64,000 bases of DNA from GMQP-bins7 sp963776565 (lineage in GTDB: Bacteria; Actinomycetota; Thermoleophilia; Gaiellales; Gaiellaceae), in the NCBI GenBank assembly GCA_963776565.1, contig CAVZNF010000004.1, positions 248,001-312,000 of the forward strand, given 5' to 3'. The position numbers and the translations under genes were made by a program. Positions 35,098 through 43,652 of this stretch are shown here, piece by piece. Below the pieces are notes generated by a model. That model ran no database searches. It saw only the letters and a list, made by a program, of their open reading frames with translations, and had not been told where the DNA came from. Positions within the stretch are counted from its first letter, which is position 1, and each line of letters starts with the position of its first letter.

Positions 35098-35604
35098 CTA
35101 TCCCCCGTAGCCTGGATACCCCGGATACGGGTTCGGCGCAGGTGGTGCGGTGCTCCCGCTGGAAGCAGGAGATGCCGGCCGCCAAACGCCGACGTCCTTG
35201 AAGCCGTTGCCCTTGACGTCACCCGGCTTGCGGTCCTGGGTGAACGTGTAGAGGGGACGTCCACGGTAGGACACCTGGGCACGGCCGTCAGGACGCCTGA
35301 CAGTCCCCAGGTGAAGCGCTCCGGTCGGGGTCGTGCCCTTCGCGACGACGAGCGGAGTCCACAAGGAGAGGCAGGACCCGGTGCAGATGAACCTTCCTCG
35401 TTGCTCGACGCTCAGTGAGTAGAGCGTCAAGCCGTTGCGGTTCACGAGCACCTTCTGGTGCAGCGTCGGGTTGTTGGCGGTCTTGACTACCAGCTGCTTC
35501 GACATGCTGCTCGCAGTGCCGGAGTGTGCGGCGAACACCGCAACCAGTGCGGCGGCAAAGACCACAGGAACCATCAGTTTGGCAATGGTTGCCGTCCGAG
35601 TCAC
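35098..35604 (-). CDS. Secreted-repeat lipoprotein-like protein (COG4315)
   Basis: About 168 residues from GTG 35604, which has GAGGAGG 7 bp upstream. An N-terminal signal or anchor (KLMVPVVFAAALVAVFAA) is followed by two copies of the COG4315/PF03640 repeat: VLVNRNGLTLYSLSVEQRGRF with CTGSCLSLWTPL, then YRGRPLYTFTQDRKPGDVKG with GFKDVGVW. The Pro/Gly-rich tail is flexible. There is no lipobox Cys at the expected position. The family is exported and of unknown function, found beside redox and sigma-factor genes. It occupies one repeat-bounded unit. Confidence 0.85.
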   Translation of the reverse strand: MTRTATIAKLMVPVVFAAALVAVFAAHSGTASSMSKQLVVKTANNPTLHQKVLVNRNGLTLYSLSVEQRGRFICTGSCLSLWTPLVVAKGTTPTGALHLGTVRRPDGRAQVSYRGRPLYTFTQDRKPGDVKGNGFKDVGVWRPASPASSGSTAPPAPNPYPGYPGYGG

Positions 35605-35696
35605 TTCAGACCTCCTCGGAAGTGGTTGTTGGTATCCGGTACTACGCATCGACAGCCGTCGATGGATTGGTGGATTTGTTCATTTTGCGTTGGGGC

Positions 35697-35720
35697 TCAA
35701 GAGACATTCGCACTGGCGCA
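35697..35720 (+). repeat. Directional intergenic repeat, copy 14 (shortened)
   Basis: TCAAGAGACATTC joined to GCACTGGCGCA, about four bases short of consensus. Confidence 0.8.
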
Positions 35721-35834
35721 GGCGGGACCACTCGCCCATTCCAGGCTCCGTCGTTGGCTCGCCGTGAGCTAAGGACGTACATTCGGCTGCCGGGTGGTTC
35801 GTCGTGCCCGCCAGCGTCAGGAAAGGAAGCGGCC

Positions 35835-36131
35835 GTGCTCTTTCACGTCACGTGGGAGTTCATCGATACGAGCGAGGATGGCATTCGCAGGTCGCTCGGC
35901 GTCTTCTCGCAATGGCAGCCACCAGCGGGAGCCGAGTTCAAGGGTTTCTACGGCTTCGCCGATGGCGGAGGGGGTGTGGCGCTGATCGAGGCCGAGAGCG
36001 CTGCCGCGCTCGCCCGTACCACGGCCCCGTGGGCGCCGTGGTTGCGTTTCACGACGAATCCGATCGTGCCGATCGAGGAATCGTCCGCCATCGCCGGAGA
36101 GGCCGTCGCCTTCCGCGACTCGGTTAGCTGA
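35835..36131 (+). CDS. DUF3303-like protein
   Basis: Ninety-eight residues from GTG 35835. The sequence LFHVTWEFIDTSEDGIRRSLGVFSQW, then FKGFYGFADGGGGVALIE and APWAPWLRFTTNPIVPIEE, is the DUF3303 pattern, a small ferredoxin-like domain proposed to be monooxygenase-like. It ends 1 bp before the start of another small alpha/beta-barrel gene, so the two are translated together and may form a hetero-oligomer. The function is not established. Confidence 0.85.
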   Translation: MLFHVTWEFIDTSEDGIRRSLGVFSQWQPPAGAEFKGFYGFADGGGGVALIEAESAAALARTTAPWAPWLRFTTNPIVPIEESSAIAGEAVAFRDSVS

Positions 36132-36132
36132 A

Positions 36133-36414
36133 ATGTGGGCGCGCGTAGCGAGGTTCGAGGGCGACCCGGCAGACGTTGCTGCAAGGCTGCAGAGACTTCG
36201 CTCTGCCCTTGACGCGGGGTCGTTTCCACCCGAGCTTGCAGACGCGAAGTTCCTGCTTCTCGTCGATCACGAGTCGGGAGAAATGCTCGGGGTGACGCTG
36301 TTCGACAGCGAGGAGGCAATGCGCAAAGGGGACGAGGCAATGAACGCGGGACCCGGCAACGCCGGGAGCCGCTCCTCGGTTGAGTTCTACGAGGTGCCTC
36401 TCCACACGCTCTAG
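36133..36414 (+). CDS. Dimeric alpha/beta-barrel protein
   Basis: A 93-residue protein beginning WARVARFEGDPADVAARLQRL and continuing AKFLLLVDHESGEMLGVTLFDSEEAM, typical of small ABM-fold proteins. The start codon follows the DUF3303 stop by 1 bp, so the genes form a tight pair inside one repeat-bounded unit. No catalytic residues can be named. Confidence 0.78.
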   Translation: MWARVARFEGDPADVAARLQRLRSALDAGSFPPELADAKFLLLVDHESGEMLGVTLFDSEEAMRKGDEAMNAGPGNAGSRSSVEFYEVPLHTL

Positions 36415-36524
36415 CCATCTGCCGTTCTTGTTGAGGGTGTGCTGAGACCGTTCGCCGTCTTCGATGCATCACACGCTGCGCGCCGAGACCCGCGCGACCT
36501 CGCGAGCCTTTCGCCCAGGTCCCG

Positions 36525-36552
36525 TCGGGGGACATCCACGAGCGCTGGCACA
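36525..36552 (+). repeat. Directional intergenic repeat, copy 15 (diverged)
   Basis: TCGGGGGACATCCAC followed by GAGCGCTGGCACA. It lies 18 bp from the methyltransferase stop. Confidence 0.65.
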
Positions 36553-36569
36553 GGCGGGGAGTCGGATCG

Positions 36570-37394
36570 TCAGAGACCAGTCGCTGAGAGCGGGCGGCCT
36601 CCCTGGGGGCGCGAGGCGGCGAAGAGGTATCGATTGACGCTAAAGAAATACCGCCCTAGCTGCTGAAGTTCTGCGAGGTCGTTGAGCCATTCGGTCGCCT
36701 CGTCTTCTGAGACGCCTCCGCGCCCGGGCACGAATGCGGCGATGAGCGGGGCGATGTTGTAGCTGAAGGTCGTGGCGTCGTACGCCGTGTTGAGTATCGG
36801 GACGATCCGGATTTCTCTGACCTCGAATCCGGCCGCGCGGAGGCGGGGTGCGAGCGTGCGCGGAAGGTAGGGGTCTGGCAGGTGCTCGTTCCACGCGGCC
36901 GCGATCCGAGCAGCGCGGCGGCGATCCGTGGCTGCCCAGACGAGCGAGTCCCAGTCGGTGTCGATGATCACGAGTCGTCCGCCGGGTCGCAGGACGCGGA
37001 CTAGTTGCTGGAGCGCGGCGTCCGGCTCGGCGAGGTACTCAATGACCTGCGTCGAGACAGCGGCATCGAAGACCGCGTCTGCAAACGCAAGCGCGGTCGC
37101 GTCGCCCTCCAAGATGTCGACCCGGTCGCCGAGTCCGGCGGCCGCGATCCGCTTCGAGGCGATCGAGTTCATGTCGGAGCTGATGTCCACCGCGACGATC
37201 CGGCCGGTTACACCGACCTCCTGTGCGAGCTCACAGGCGAGGAAACCGGGGCCCGAACCGAGGTCCAGGATCGATTCGCCGGCTGATGCTCGAAGCGACC
37301 GTCGCAACTCTTCGCGCTGACCGATCATGTCGGTCGTCGCGTACGCCTGCTCGAGCTGCGCGGCTGCCTTGTTGTCGTACAGCATCCCGGCCAT
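36570..37394 (-). CDS. Class I SAM-dependent methyltransferase
   Basis: A 274-residue protein from ATG 37394. Motif I is ILDLGSGPGFLACELAQEVG near residue 42, followed by IVAVDISSDM (acidic ribose ligand) and LRPGGRLVIIDTDWDSLVW (motif III region). This is the UbiE/Methyltransf_11 group that acts on small molecules. The C-terminal third (YNIAPLIAAFVPG, then DLAELQQLGRYFFSVNRYLF) is the substrate side and gives no clear substrate. Frames further upstream run into the repeat at 37466. Confidence 0.9.
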   Translation of the reverse strand: MAGMLYDNKAAAQLEQAYATTDMIGQREELRRSLRASAGESILDLGSGPGFLACELAQEVGVTGRIVAVDISSDMNSIASKRIAAAGLGDRVDILEGDATALAFADAVFDAAVSTQVIEYLAEPDAALQQLVRVLRPGGRLVIIDTDWDSLVWAATDRRRAARIAAAWNEHLPDPYLPRTLAPRLRAAGFEVREIRIVPILNTAYDATTFSYNIAPLIAAFVPGRGGVSEDEATEWLNDLAELQQLGRYFFSVNRYLFAASRPQGGRPLSATGL

Positions 37395-37465
37395 CACCGA
37401 ATCCTCGGGGCGCGCCCGATTGAGCGCAAGGCCGCCGCTTGCAGGCGCGGGCTCAATGGTCGCTC

Positions 37466-37493
37466 CCGCATGACATTCCTGCACACTCGCGCA
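37466..37493 (+). repeat. Directional intergenic repeat, copy 16
   Basis: CGCATGACATTCCT followed by GCACACTCGCGCA. The right half is exact. It lies 10 bp from the peptidase gene stop. Confidence 0.88.
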
Positions 37494-37502
37494 GGTTCAG
37501 TC

Positions 37503-38171
37503 CTACGGCGTGAGCAGTTTCCAGTGCCCCTCGGAGATGACCTCGACGGTACCGTCGACCACTTTGAAGGCGGTCTCGTCGTCGATCGCGTACGCCGGGC
37601 CTGACAAGCTGGCCGCCCATTCCTCTGCGGTGGCCATCGTGTTCCACGGCAGGTCAGGGTTATCGAGGTGCGGGAAAATCGAGAAGTCGACGATCCCTAG
37701 GGTGCGGTCGTCTGTCGCTGACGGCCACATCACGAAGTCGTCACCGATCCGGGGGGTCATCACCATGCTTCCGGCGCTCACCCCAACCCAGACCGTCTCG
37801 GGCAGCGTCGCCAGGAGGTCCGCCAGTCCGCTCTGCCGCATCCAGTGGCACAGGTACGTCGCATCGCCGCCCTCGACGAGCAGGACGTCCGTCTCTCGGA
37901 CCAGCGGGACCCAGCGTTCCGCGTCGAGGCTCGGCAGCGCGGTGAGCTCCAGCACTCCCATGGACTTCCAGCCCAGTCCGACCGTGGGAGTGCCAGTCTC
38001 CTGCCCGCTGATGCACCGCCACGCCTGGCGAGGACCCGCCATGGGATGCCCGTACAACGCAGTGGGAATGCAGAGGGCGTCGCATTCGGCAATCGGCTTG
38101 CCCAGCAGCTCGACCAGTGCGTCGCGGATGCTCGCGTTCTTGATGCCAGCGGACGTAAGAAGAAGCTTCAA
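37503..38171 (-). CDS. Peptidase S51 (dipeptidase E/cyanophycinase) family protein
   Basis: A 222-residue protein from TTG 38171, with GGAGG four bases upstream. The nucleophile elbow is VWVGVSAGSMVMTPRIG near residue 130, preceded by LLVEGGDATYL, the typical S51 glycine-rich strand. These serine peptidases cleave Asp-X dipeptides or related amide bonds in the cytoplasm. Length is normal. It is divergent from a VOC gene. Confidence 0.88.
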   Translation of the reverse strand: MKLLLTSAGIKNASIRDALVELLGKPIAECDALCIPTALYGHPMAGPRQAWRCISGQETGTPTVGLGWKSMGVLELTALPSLDAERWVPLVRETDVLLVEGGDATYLCHWMRQSGLADLLATLPETVWVGVSAGSMVMTPRIGDDFVMWPSATDDRTLGIVDFSIFPHLDNPDLPWNTMATAEEWAASLSGPAYAIDDETAFKVVDGTVEVISEGHWKLLTP

Positions 38172-38307
38172 GTCGCCTCCCGAATTCGTTGGTGTAGGCG
38201 AGAACGTTCCCGGCGTTACGGATCCGTACGCAGTAGAGACCGGTAGCGCACCGAAAATTCATCGGCGCTTTGCGATCCGCGACAATGACCGCTTGGCGCT
38301 TCAACGG

Positions 38308-38730
38308 ATGGACAACGTGGGCATCGTGGTGGAGTCGCTTGATGCCGCGATCTCGTTTTTCGCCGAGCTCGGCCTCGAACTCGAGGGGCGGGCGATGATC
38401 GAAGGAGACTGGTCAGGGCGCGTCACTGGACTGCGCGACCAGCGCGTCGAGATCGCCATGATGCGTATGCCGGACGGCCACGGCAGGATCGAACTCTCGC
38501 GCTTTCTCACGCCGCCTCCGGTCGCCGATCACCGGAACGCGCCGGTAAACGCCCTCGGCTACCTCCGCGTCATGTTCGCGGTGGACGACCTCGACGAAAC
38601 GCTGGCCCGGCTCCGCGAGCACGGCGCTCAACTCGTCGACGAAGTGGTCCAGTACAAAGACGTGTATCGGCTCTGCTACCTCCGAGGCCCCGAGGGCATA
38701 CTCATCGGGCTGGCCGAGCAAATCGGCTGA
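38308..38730 (+). CDS. VOC-family protein
   Basis: About 140 residues from ATG 38308; TTG 38293 would add LALQR and matches many homologues equally well. The fold is clear from MDNVGIVVESLDAAISFFAELGLELEG, the loop GRIELSRFLTPP, and VMFAVDDLDETLARLREHG in the second half, ending YLRGPEGILIGLAEQ. Substrate unknown. It shares one repeat-bounded unit with the S51 peptidase and a RibD-C reductase. Confidence 0.9.
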   Translation: MDNVGIVVESLDAAISFFAELGLELEGRAMIEGDWSGRVTGLRDQRVEIAMMRMPDGHGRIELSRFLTPPPVADHRNAPVNALGYLRVMFAVDDLDETLARLREHGAQLVDEVVQYKDVYRLCYLRGPEGILIGLAEQIG

Positions 38731-38842
38731 CGCCAAGCGCGCGCTCGGGCGTCGTTCCGGAACCCTCGCGCATCCGAGCGCCTTCGCTCTCGCGCGTTGG
38801 GCTCCGGGTCTTCCGCGGTGCGCCCCGCGCCCCAGCAAAGAG

Positions 38843-39475
38843 CTATGCCCGGGCGTATCTGATGTGAGTCACCCCGGGCGCCTCGACCGACTCGACCTGC
38901 TCGAGCTTCACATCTCCCACGTTTTCGAACAGCCGAGCGCCGCCTCCGAGCAGGATCGGGACGACCGAAACGACGATCTCGTCGAGCAGACCCGCTGCGA
39001 GGTATTGCTGCGCGACGGACGCCCCGCCCCCGAGAGACACGTCCTTCTCTTCGGCTGCAGCTCGCGCCTGTTCGAGCGCCGACCCAATCCCGTCCGTGAC
39101 GAAGTGGAACGTCGTTCCGCCCTGCATCTCCAGTGGCTCGCGCGGATGGCTAGTGAGGACGAAGACGGGATGGTGGTAGGGCGGATCGTCTCCCCACCAG
39201 CCCTTCCACGAGTCGTCCCACGGTCCCGGGCCGCCGCCGAACATGTTCCGGCCCATGATGGTCGCGCCGGCGCCGCCGAGGATGTCCTCGGCGAACGGTG
39301 TGCTCGCGTTGACCTCGCCGCCTTCCTCGCCGTGGCTCTCACGGAACGCCTTGAGCGGGACCAGCCAGTCGTGGAGATCCTCACCGCCGACCCCGAGCGG
39401 ATGCTCTGGCGATTGGTCCGGGCCGGCGACGAAGCCGTCAATCGACATCGCGATGTTCAGCTTCAGCTTTCTCAT
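38843..39475 (-). CDS. Dihydrofolate reductase family (RibD C-terminal domain) protein
   Basis: A 210-residue protein from ATG 39475 with GAGGGAGA upstream. KLNIAMSIDGFVAGPDQS at the N-terminus, ATIMGRNMFGGG near residue 75, FVLTSHPREPL near 105 and VSLGGGASVAQQYLAAGLLDEI near 145 are the RibD-C/YyaP reductase pattern with NADPH-binding Gly-rich loop. It is often found in actinobacteria as a stand-alone reductase of unknown substrate. A second member lies at 56260. Confidence 0.9.
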   Translation of the reverse strand: MRKLKLNIAMSIDGFVAGPDQSPEHPLGVGGEDLHDWLVPLKAFRESHGEEGGEVNASTPFAEDILGGAGATIMGRNMFGGGPGPWDDSWKGWWGDDPPYHHPVFVLTSHPREPLEMQGGTTFHFVTDGIGSALEQARAAAEEKDVSLGGGASVAQQYLAAGLLDEIVVSVVPILLGGGARLFENVGDVKLEQVESVEAPGVTHIRYARA

Positions 39476-39670
39476 CGATTCTCCCTCTGTCGACATGCTC
39501 GTAGGACCGCCCAGCGCGTCAAAAGTCATCGATCAAGACAGGAGCTTGACGAATCTGGCGACAACTCGGTCAACGAAACATGGCACCAAGCTGGGCGCGA
39601 AAACCCAGCCCGGACACTCGGCGATCCGGCATAGCGCGGCGCTCGCGCCCCCTGGTTCGGCGCTCGGATC

Positions 39671-39698
39671 TCAAAGGACGTTCCCGCACACTCGCGCA
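39671..39698 (+). repeat. Directional intergenic repeat, copy 17
   Basis: TCAAAGGACGTTCCC followed by an exact right half. It lies in the space between divergent genes. Confidence 0.9.
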
Positions 39699-39819
39699 GC
39701 GGACCGTCCCCCTGGCAGCGAACGGGGTTCTATTCGTTTGCCGCGCCGATGAGTTCTCGGTGGCTTGTCAGTCTCTTCAGCGATACGGCTGCAGCGGCAA
39801 TCGGACAGGGAGTCGTGAG

Positions 39820-40497
39820 ATGACCGGAATGGATGCTGTGGAGAAGCAAATGTCCCCTGAAGTGAGGCCGGATCAGCGAGTGCCGTCGCCGCCCACAATC
39901 ACGCCGCTGCTCGTGGCCGACCTGCTCGCCGAGGGCGAGCGGATGCCGGTCTACGTGCACGTCATCGACCATCCCGATGCGCGCGTGCTGGTCGACACCG
40001 GCATGACGGAGCTGCACGCGGCGGTGGCCGACCTCGATCCCCGCCTCCGGCCACTGAGCAAGCAGGAATTCGATCTCGCCGGCATCGACATCGTCGTCAA
40101 CACACACCTGCACTTCGACCACTGCGGCGGCAATCACCTCTTCCCCGGACGGCCGATTTACGTTCAGCGGCAGGAGCTCGAGGACGCGCGCACGGAGGAC
40201 GACTACACGATCCGCGAGTGGGTCGAGGCGCCCGGCGTGCGGTACGTGTCGGTCGACGGCGAGCTCGAGCTGCTTCCCGGGCTCCGACTCGTCCCGGCGC
40301 CGGGCCACACACGCGGCATGCAGGTGGTGGTCGTCGAGACTGGTGGGCGTCCGGTCGTCGTCGGCGGCGACGTGGCGGTTTGGTTCGGCGAGCTCGACGA
40401 GCCGCAAACCGATGGCCAGCTGCGTGTGCGCGCGCTCGACCCCGAGCTGGTCTGGCTCGCGCACGAGCACGAGCCCTGGCGGCCCCGCAACGTGTAG
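39820..40497 (+). CDS. Metallo-beta-lactamase-fold hydrolase, AHL-lactonase-like
   Basis: About 225 residues from ATG 39820; ATG 39829 is an alternative. The metal motif is VNTHLHFDHCGGNHLF near residue 90, followed by PAPGHTRGMQVV (His ligand), VVGGDVAVWFGEL (Asp) and AHEHEP (His), so a two-metal site is complete. VLVDTGM before it and the overall size fit N-acyl-homoserine-lactone lactonases and related lactonases. The substrate is inferred only by family. It is the only gene of its unit. Confidence 0.85.
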   Translation: MTGMDAVEKQMSPEVRPDQRVPSPPTITPLLVADLLAEGERMPVYVHVIDHPDARVLVDTGMTELHAAVADLDPRLRPLSKQEFDLAGIDIVVNTHLHFDHCGGNHLFPGRPIYVQRQELEDARTEDDYTIREWVEAPGVRYVSVDGELELLPGLRLVPAPGHTRGMQVVVVETGGRPVVVGGDVAVWFGELDEPQTDGQLRVRALDPELVWLAHEHEPWRPRNV

Positions 40498-40559
40498 GGA
40501 CGCCGCGGACAAGGGCGGCGGTTGCCTACGAGGCCCATAACGGAACAGTCGCCTACCTG

Positions 40560-40587
40560 TCAGGGAACATTCCCTAACACTGGCGCA
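40560..40587 (+). repeat. Directional intergenic repeat, copy 18 (AACACTGG subtype)
   Basis: TCAGGGAACATTCCC followed by TAACACTGGCGCA, close to copies 3 and 5. The tail contains TTCTCTCC. Confidence 0.82.
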
Positions 40588-40663
40588 CGCGAGGGTTCTC
40601 TCCAACTACGGCACGCGTAGACTCCCTTCGGCAGCTGACCACAGCCGCTGAACGGAGAGTCGC

Positions 40664-41233
40664 ATGAGCGAGTATGTGATCCGGGCGCTTGATGCCTCGA
40701 CGTGGGATGCCTTCGCCCGCCTCGCTGAGAAGCACAACGGCATGGGCTTCGGCGGCTGCTGGTGCACGTGGTTCCATTCGCGTGTCGGCAGGCCCGAGGG
40801 CGAAATGGGCCGCCCGTGGAAGGAGCGTCTCGTTCGCGAGGGCGACGCTCATGCCGCCCTCGTATTCGACGGCGACGCTGCGGTGGCCTGGGCCCAGTAC
40901 GGCTCTCCGGACCAGCTTCCGAACATCCACCATCGCAAGGAATACGAGGCGACGCGCGCGGACGAGTTGCCCGACTATCGCATCACGTGCATCTTCGTGG
41001 ACAGGGACTATCGACGGAAGGGCGTCGCAGGCGTCGCGCTTCGTGGGGCCCTCGACCTGATCGCAGAGGCGGGCGGTGGGGTGGTGGAGGGGTATCCGCA
41101 GGATCTGCCGCAGGGCAAAAGGATTTCGTCCAAGTTCCTCTACAACGTCACTCGCGGTCTCTACGAGCAGACCGGGTTCAGCTACGACCGGCCCAAGGGC
41201 AAGAACCACTGCGTGATGCGCACAACCGTGTGA
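40664..41233 (+). CDS. GNAT-like acetyltransferase, paralogue of the gene at 46552
   Basis: A 189-residue protein with a Cys/Trp-rich loop, GFGGCWCTWFHSR, near residue 30 and the acetyl-CoA region CIFVDRDYRRKGVAGVALRGAL (R-x-x-G-x-A/G) near 115-137. YEQTGFSYDRPKGKNHCVMR is the family C-terminus. It shares length, the GCWC loop, AALVFDGD, and the EGYP segment with the gene at 46552, so both belong to one subfamily inside separate array units. The acceptor is unknown. Confidence 0.85.
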   Translation: MSEYVIRALDASTWDAFARLAEKHNGMGFGGCWCTWFHSRVGRPEGEMGRPWKERLVREGDAHAALVFDGDAAVAWAQYGSPDQLPNIHHRKEYEATRADELPDYRITCIFVDRDYRRKGVAGVALRGALDLIAEAGGGVVEGYPQDLPQGKRISSKFLYNVTRGLYEQTGFSYDRPKGKNHCVMRTTV

Positions 41234-41288
41234 CCCGTCGAAGGGTCTTCCGGCCCCGCGTCGGGGGTTACCGGCGACTACGACCGCT

Positions 41289-41642
41289 CTACGATGCCTG
41301 GGTCGACTCGTTCGCCGGCCACTTCGGGCCGGCGCCTCCTGACCTCACGGCGAGCGCACGGCGGCGGCCGGCCGAACGGCGGCGGTTGCGTGCCTCGTTG
41401 GCAACGATCGCGAGCAGCCACGGGCGGAAGGGCGCGCCACGTCGAAATCGCCTGAGTGCGTTGAACGCCTTCAAGAAGGCGTCATGGGCTGCCTCCTCCG
41501 CATCCGGTGTCGATCCAACAAGCAAGTAGGCGGTCCTGAACGCGATTCCCTGGTACATGCGTACGAGCTCCTCGTAGGCGGCAACGTCTCCCTGTTGAGC
41601 GCGGGTGACGAGTTCGCCGTCGTCTAGCGGCCGGCCCACCAC
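41289..41642 (-). CDS. ECF sigma factor, truncated (region 2 only)
   Basis: A 117-residue product from GTG 41642. Residues 8-75 are sigma-70 region 2: ELVTRAQQGDVAAYEELVRMYQG, then TAYLLVGSTPDAEEAAHDAFLKAF and FRPWLLAIVANEARNRRR. Region 4, needed to read the -35 element, is absent; the frame ends in a short unrelated tail 56 bp from the GNAT gene end. It looks like the 5' part of an ECF sigma gene whose 3' half was replaced by the GNAT unit. A remnant is more likely than a working sigma factor. Confidence 0.8.
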   Translation of the reverse strand: MVGRPLDDGELVTRAQQGDVAAYEELVRMYQGIAFRTAYLLVGSTPDAEEAAHDAFLKAFNALRRFRRGAPFRPWLLAIVANEARNRRRSAGRRRALAVRSGGAGPKWPANESTQAS

Positions 41643-41656
41643 AGCCTTCTACACCG

Positions 41657-41685
41657 CCAAGCGATCAAACGTTCCACTGGCGTCG
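41657..41685 (+). repeat. Possible decayed copy of the directional repeat
   Basis: CCAAGCGATCAAAC, then GTTCCACTGGCGTCG, resembles the consensus loosely. It lies just upstream of the MFS-cNMP gene and the truncated sigma gene. Low confidence. Confidence 0.3.
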
Positions 41686-41781
41686 CCTCCCGCCGCCAGG
41701 TCGGTCGGCCCGTGGGAAGGCTCACGGTCGTCGCGTCCCTACTCGCCGCGCACTGTCCGCTGAGTCACAATCGCTGGACCC

Positions 41782-43434
41782 ATGCGGACACGCGCGTCAC
41801 CTGCAGCTGCTGCGCTCCGCGATGTCATGGGGAACCCGTCCATCAGGCGGATCGAGCTGTCGTGGACGACAGGGACGGCAGCGGACTGGGCGTTCCTCGT
41901 CGTTCTGCTCGTCTTCGTGTACGACGCGAGTGGGACGCTCGCGGTCGGAATCCTCGGCGCCGTCCGGATAGTTCCAGCGATCCTGACGGCGCCGTTTGCA
42001 CCGACACTCGTCGAGCGATACCGCGGCGACCGTGTTCTCACCGCGATCAACGTCGTCCGCTGTGCCGGAGCGGTGCTCACGGCAATCGTAATCGGCACCC
42101 ACCTGCCGATCGAATTCGTGTACGTACTCGCGGCCGTCGTCGCGGGCGCGGGTGCGCTGCTCCGCCCAATCCAGAACGCAATGCTCCCCGCGTTCGCCCG
42201 GACACCGAGAGAACTGGTTGCGGCGAACGTCGCGTCGAGCATGGGCGAGGGCATTGGCACGTTCGTCGGCCCACTCCTCGCGAGCGTAATAGTTGCCTCG
42301 ACCAGCTCGGTCGCCGCGAGTCTGCTCGTCGCCGTGACATTCGCGGGTGCGGCCGCAGCGGTGACGGGAATCCGTTTCGAGCGCGCAGCGGATGCGCGGG
42401 GTGGGGTTGGCGGAGATCGAGCCACGGGCTTCCGCTTCGCCGACGCACTTCGGGTTGTCCGCCGCTACCCCGGAGCGACGCTGGTCGCCGGCGACTTCGT
42501 CGTGCAGACCTTCGTTCGCGGTCTGCTCATCACGCTGATCGTGGTCTCTTCGATCGAGCTCCTCGGGTTGGGCGACGCCGGTGTTGGTCTACTGAGCGCT
42601 GCGCTCGGCCTCGGCGGCCTCATTGGTGCGCTCGGAGCGCTTGGCATCGATGGTGGGGCCGGACTCGCGCGCGTGTTCACGATCGCGCTTGCCGGATGGG
42701 GCCTGCCGCTGCTGCTCATCGGTGCGTGGCCCGCCGCGGCGCTCGCACTGGTTGCGCTCTTCGTCACCGGGGTGAGCAACGCCGTCCTCGACGTCTCGGG
42801 GTTCACGCTCGTCCAGCGCGGAGTGCGGAACGAGGATCGCGTGACGATGTTCGGAGTGATGGAGGGATCGTTCGGCGTCGGGCTCCTCGTCGGCAGCCTC
42901 GCCGGGCCGGCGCTCGTCGCGCTGCTCGGCGCGCGCGGCAGCCTCGTGGTCGCGGGCGCGATTCTGCCGATCCTTTCCCTGATCACATGGCGGCCGATCG
43001 CGAAGCGCACGCGCCGATCGCCGCTCGTGGACGCGCACATCGCCCTCCTTCGCCGCAACCCGCTCTTCGCGCCACTGCCGCTGACGGCACTCGACCGGCT
43101 GGCCGAGAGCCTCGTACCGGTCTCGTACGGGGAGAGCGAACTTGTCATGCGGGAAGGTGATCCTGGAGACCGGTACGTGCTGATCGAGCACGGTGAGGTT
43201 GACGTCAGCGCCGACGGCCGGTCCCTCGGCACGTGCGGGCCGGGAGATGGCGTCGGCGAGATCGCGCTCCTCCAACGAGTGCCACGGACGGCCACGGTCG
43301 TCGCGCGAACATATGTCGAGGGGTACGCGATCGACGCCGCAACGTTCCTCACAGCGGTCTCAGGCCCGGCCGCAGCCGCTGCGGCTGAGGCCGTTGCGTC
43401 GGGGCGGCTCGAACGCTCCAAAGCCGCGCGTTAA
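41782..43434 (+). CDS. MFS transporter fused to a cyclic-nucleotide-binding domain
   Basis: A 550-residue protein. Residues 20-405 form a major-facilitator transporter with about 12 hydrophobic helices, including GILGAVRIVPAILTAPFAP and FGVGLLVGSLAGPALVALLG. Residues 430-535 are a cNMP-binding domain with LVMREGDPGDRYVLIEHGEVDV, GDGVGEIALLQRVPRTATVVA (the phosphate cassette with Arg) and a following helix. Such fusions suggest transport gated or localised by cAMP or cGMP. A cyclase gene is in the same array (33397). A strong hairpin follows at 43534. Confidence 0.9.
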   Translation: MRTRASPAAAALRDVMGNPSIRRIELSWTTGTAADWAFLVVLLVFVYDASGTLAVGILGAVRIVPAILTAPFAPTLVERYRGDRVLTAINVVRCAGAVLTAIVIGTHLPIEFVYVLAAVVAGAGALLRPIQNAMLPAFARTPRELVAANVASSMGEGIGTFVGPLLASVIVASTSSVAASLLVAVTFAGAAAAVTGIRFERAADARGGVGGDRATGFRFADALRVVRRYPGATLVAGDFVVQTFVRGLLITLIVVSSIELLGLGDAGVGLLSAALGLGGLIGALGALGIDGGAGLARVFTIALAGWGLPLLLIGAWPAAALALVALFVTGVSNAVLDVSGFTLVQRGVRNEDRVTMFGVMEGSFGVGLLVGSLAGPALVALLGARGSLVVAGAILPILSLITWRPIAKRTRRSPLVDAHIALLRRNPLFAPLPLTALDRLAESLVPVSYGESELVMREGDPGDRYVLIEHGEVDVSADGRSLGTCGPGDGVGEIALLQRVPRTATVVARTYVEGYAIDAATFLTAVSGPAAAAAAEAVASGRLERSKAAR

Positions 43435-43533
43435 TCTGAACGGTTATCGCGGCCAGGCGACTGACGACCCTCACGTCGCTGCGATCCAGGTCGAGCGCGA
43501 GGTGGTCCAAAACGGACGCCACAAGAGAGAAGA

Positions 43534-43559
43534 GAAGAGCCCCGCGAGCGGGGCTCTTC
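43534..43559. terminator. Strong hairpin, likely bidirectional terminator
   Basis: GAAGAGCCCCG, loop CGAG, then CGGGGCTCTTC: an 11-bp perfect stem between the MFS-cNMP gene (ends 43434) and the convergent GlsB-like gene (ends 43653). No long T-tract follows, which is common in high-GC actinobacteria. Confidence 0.75.
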
Positions 43560-43652
43560 GTGTGCTTCGGGAGAGTCGAGTTGCTTCTTGGCTCTTGTTA
43601 TCAAACGCCGCTACGGGCGGCTCCGGTCGTTTGGCGGCTCCTGTCGACGTGC

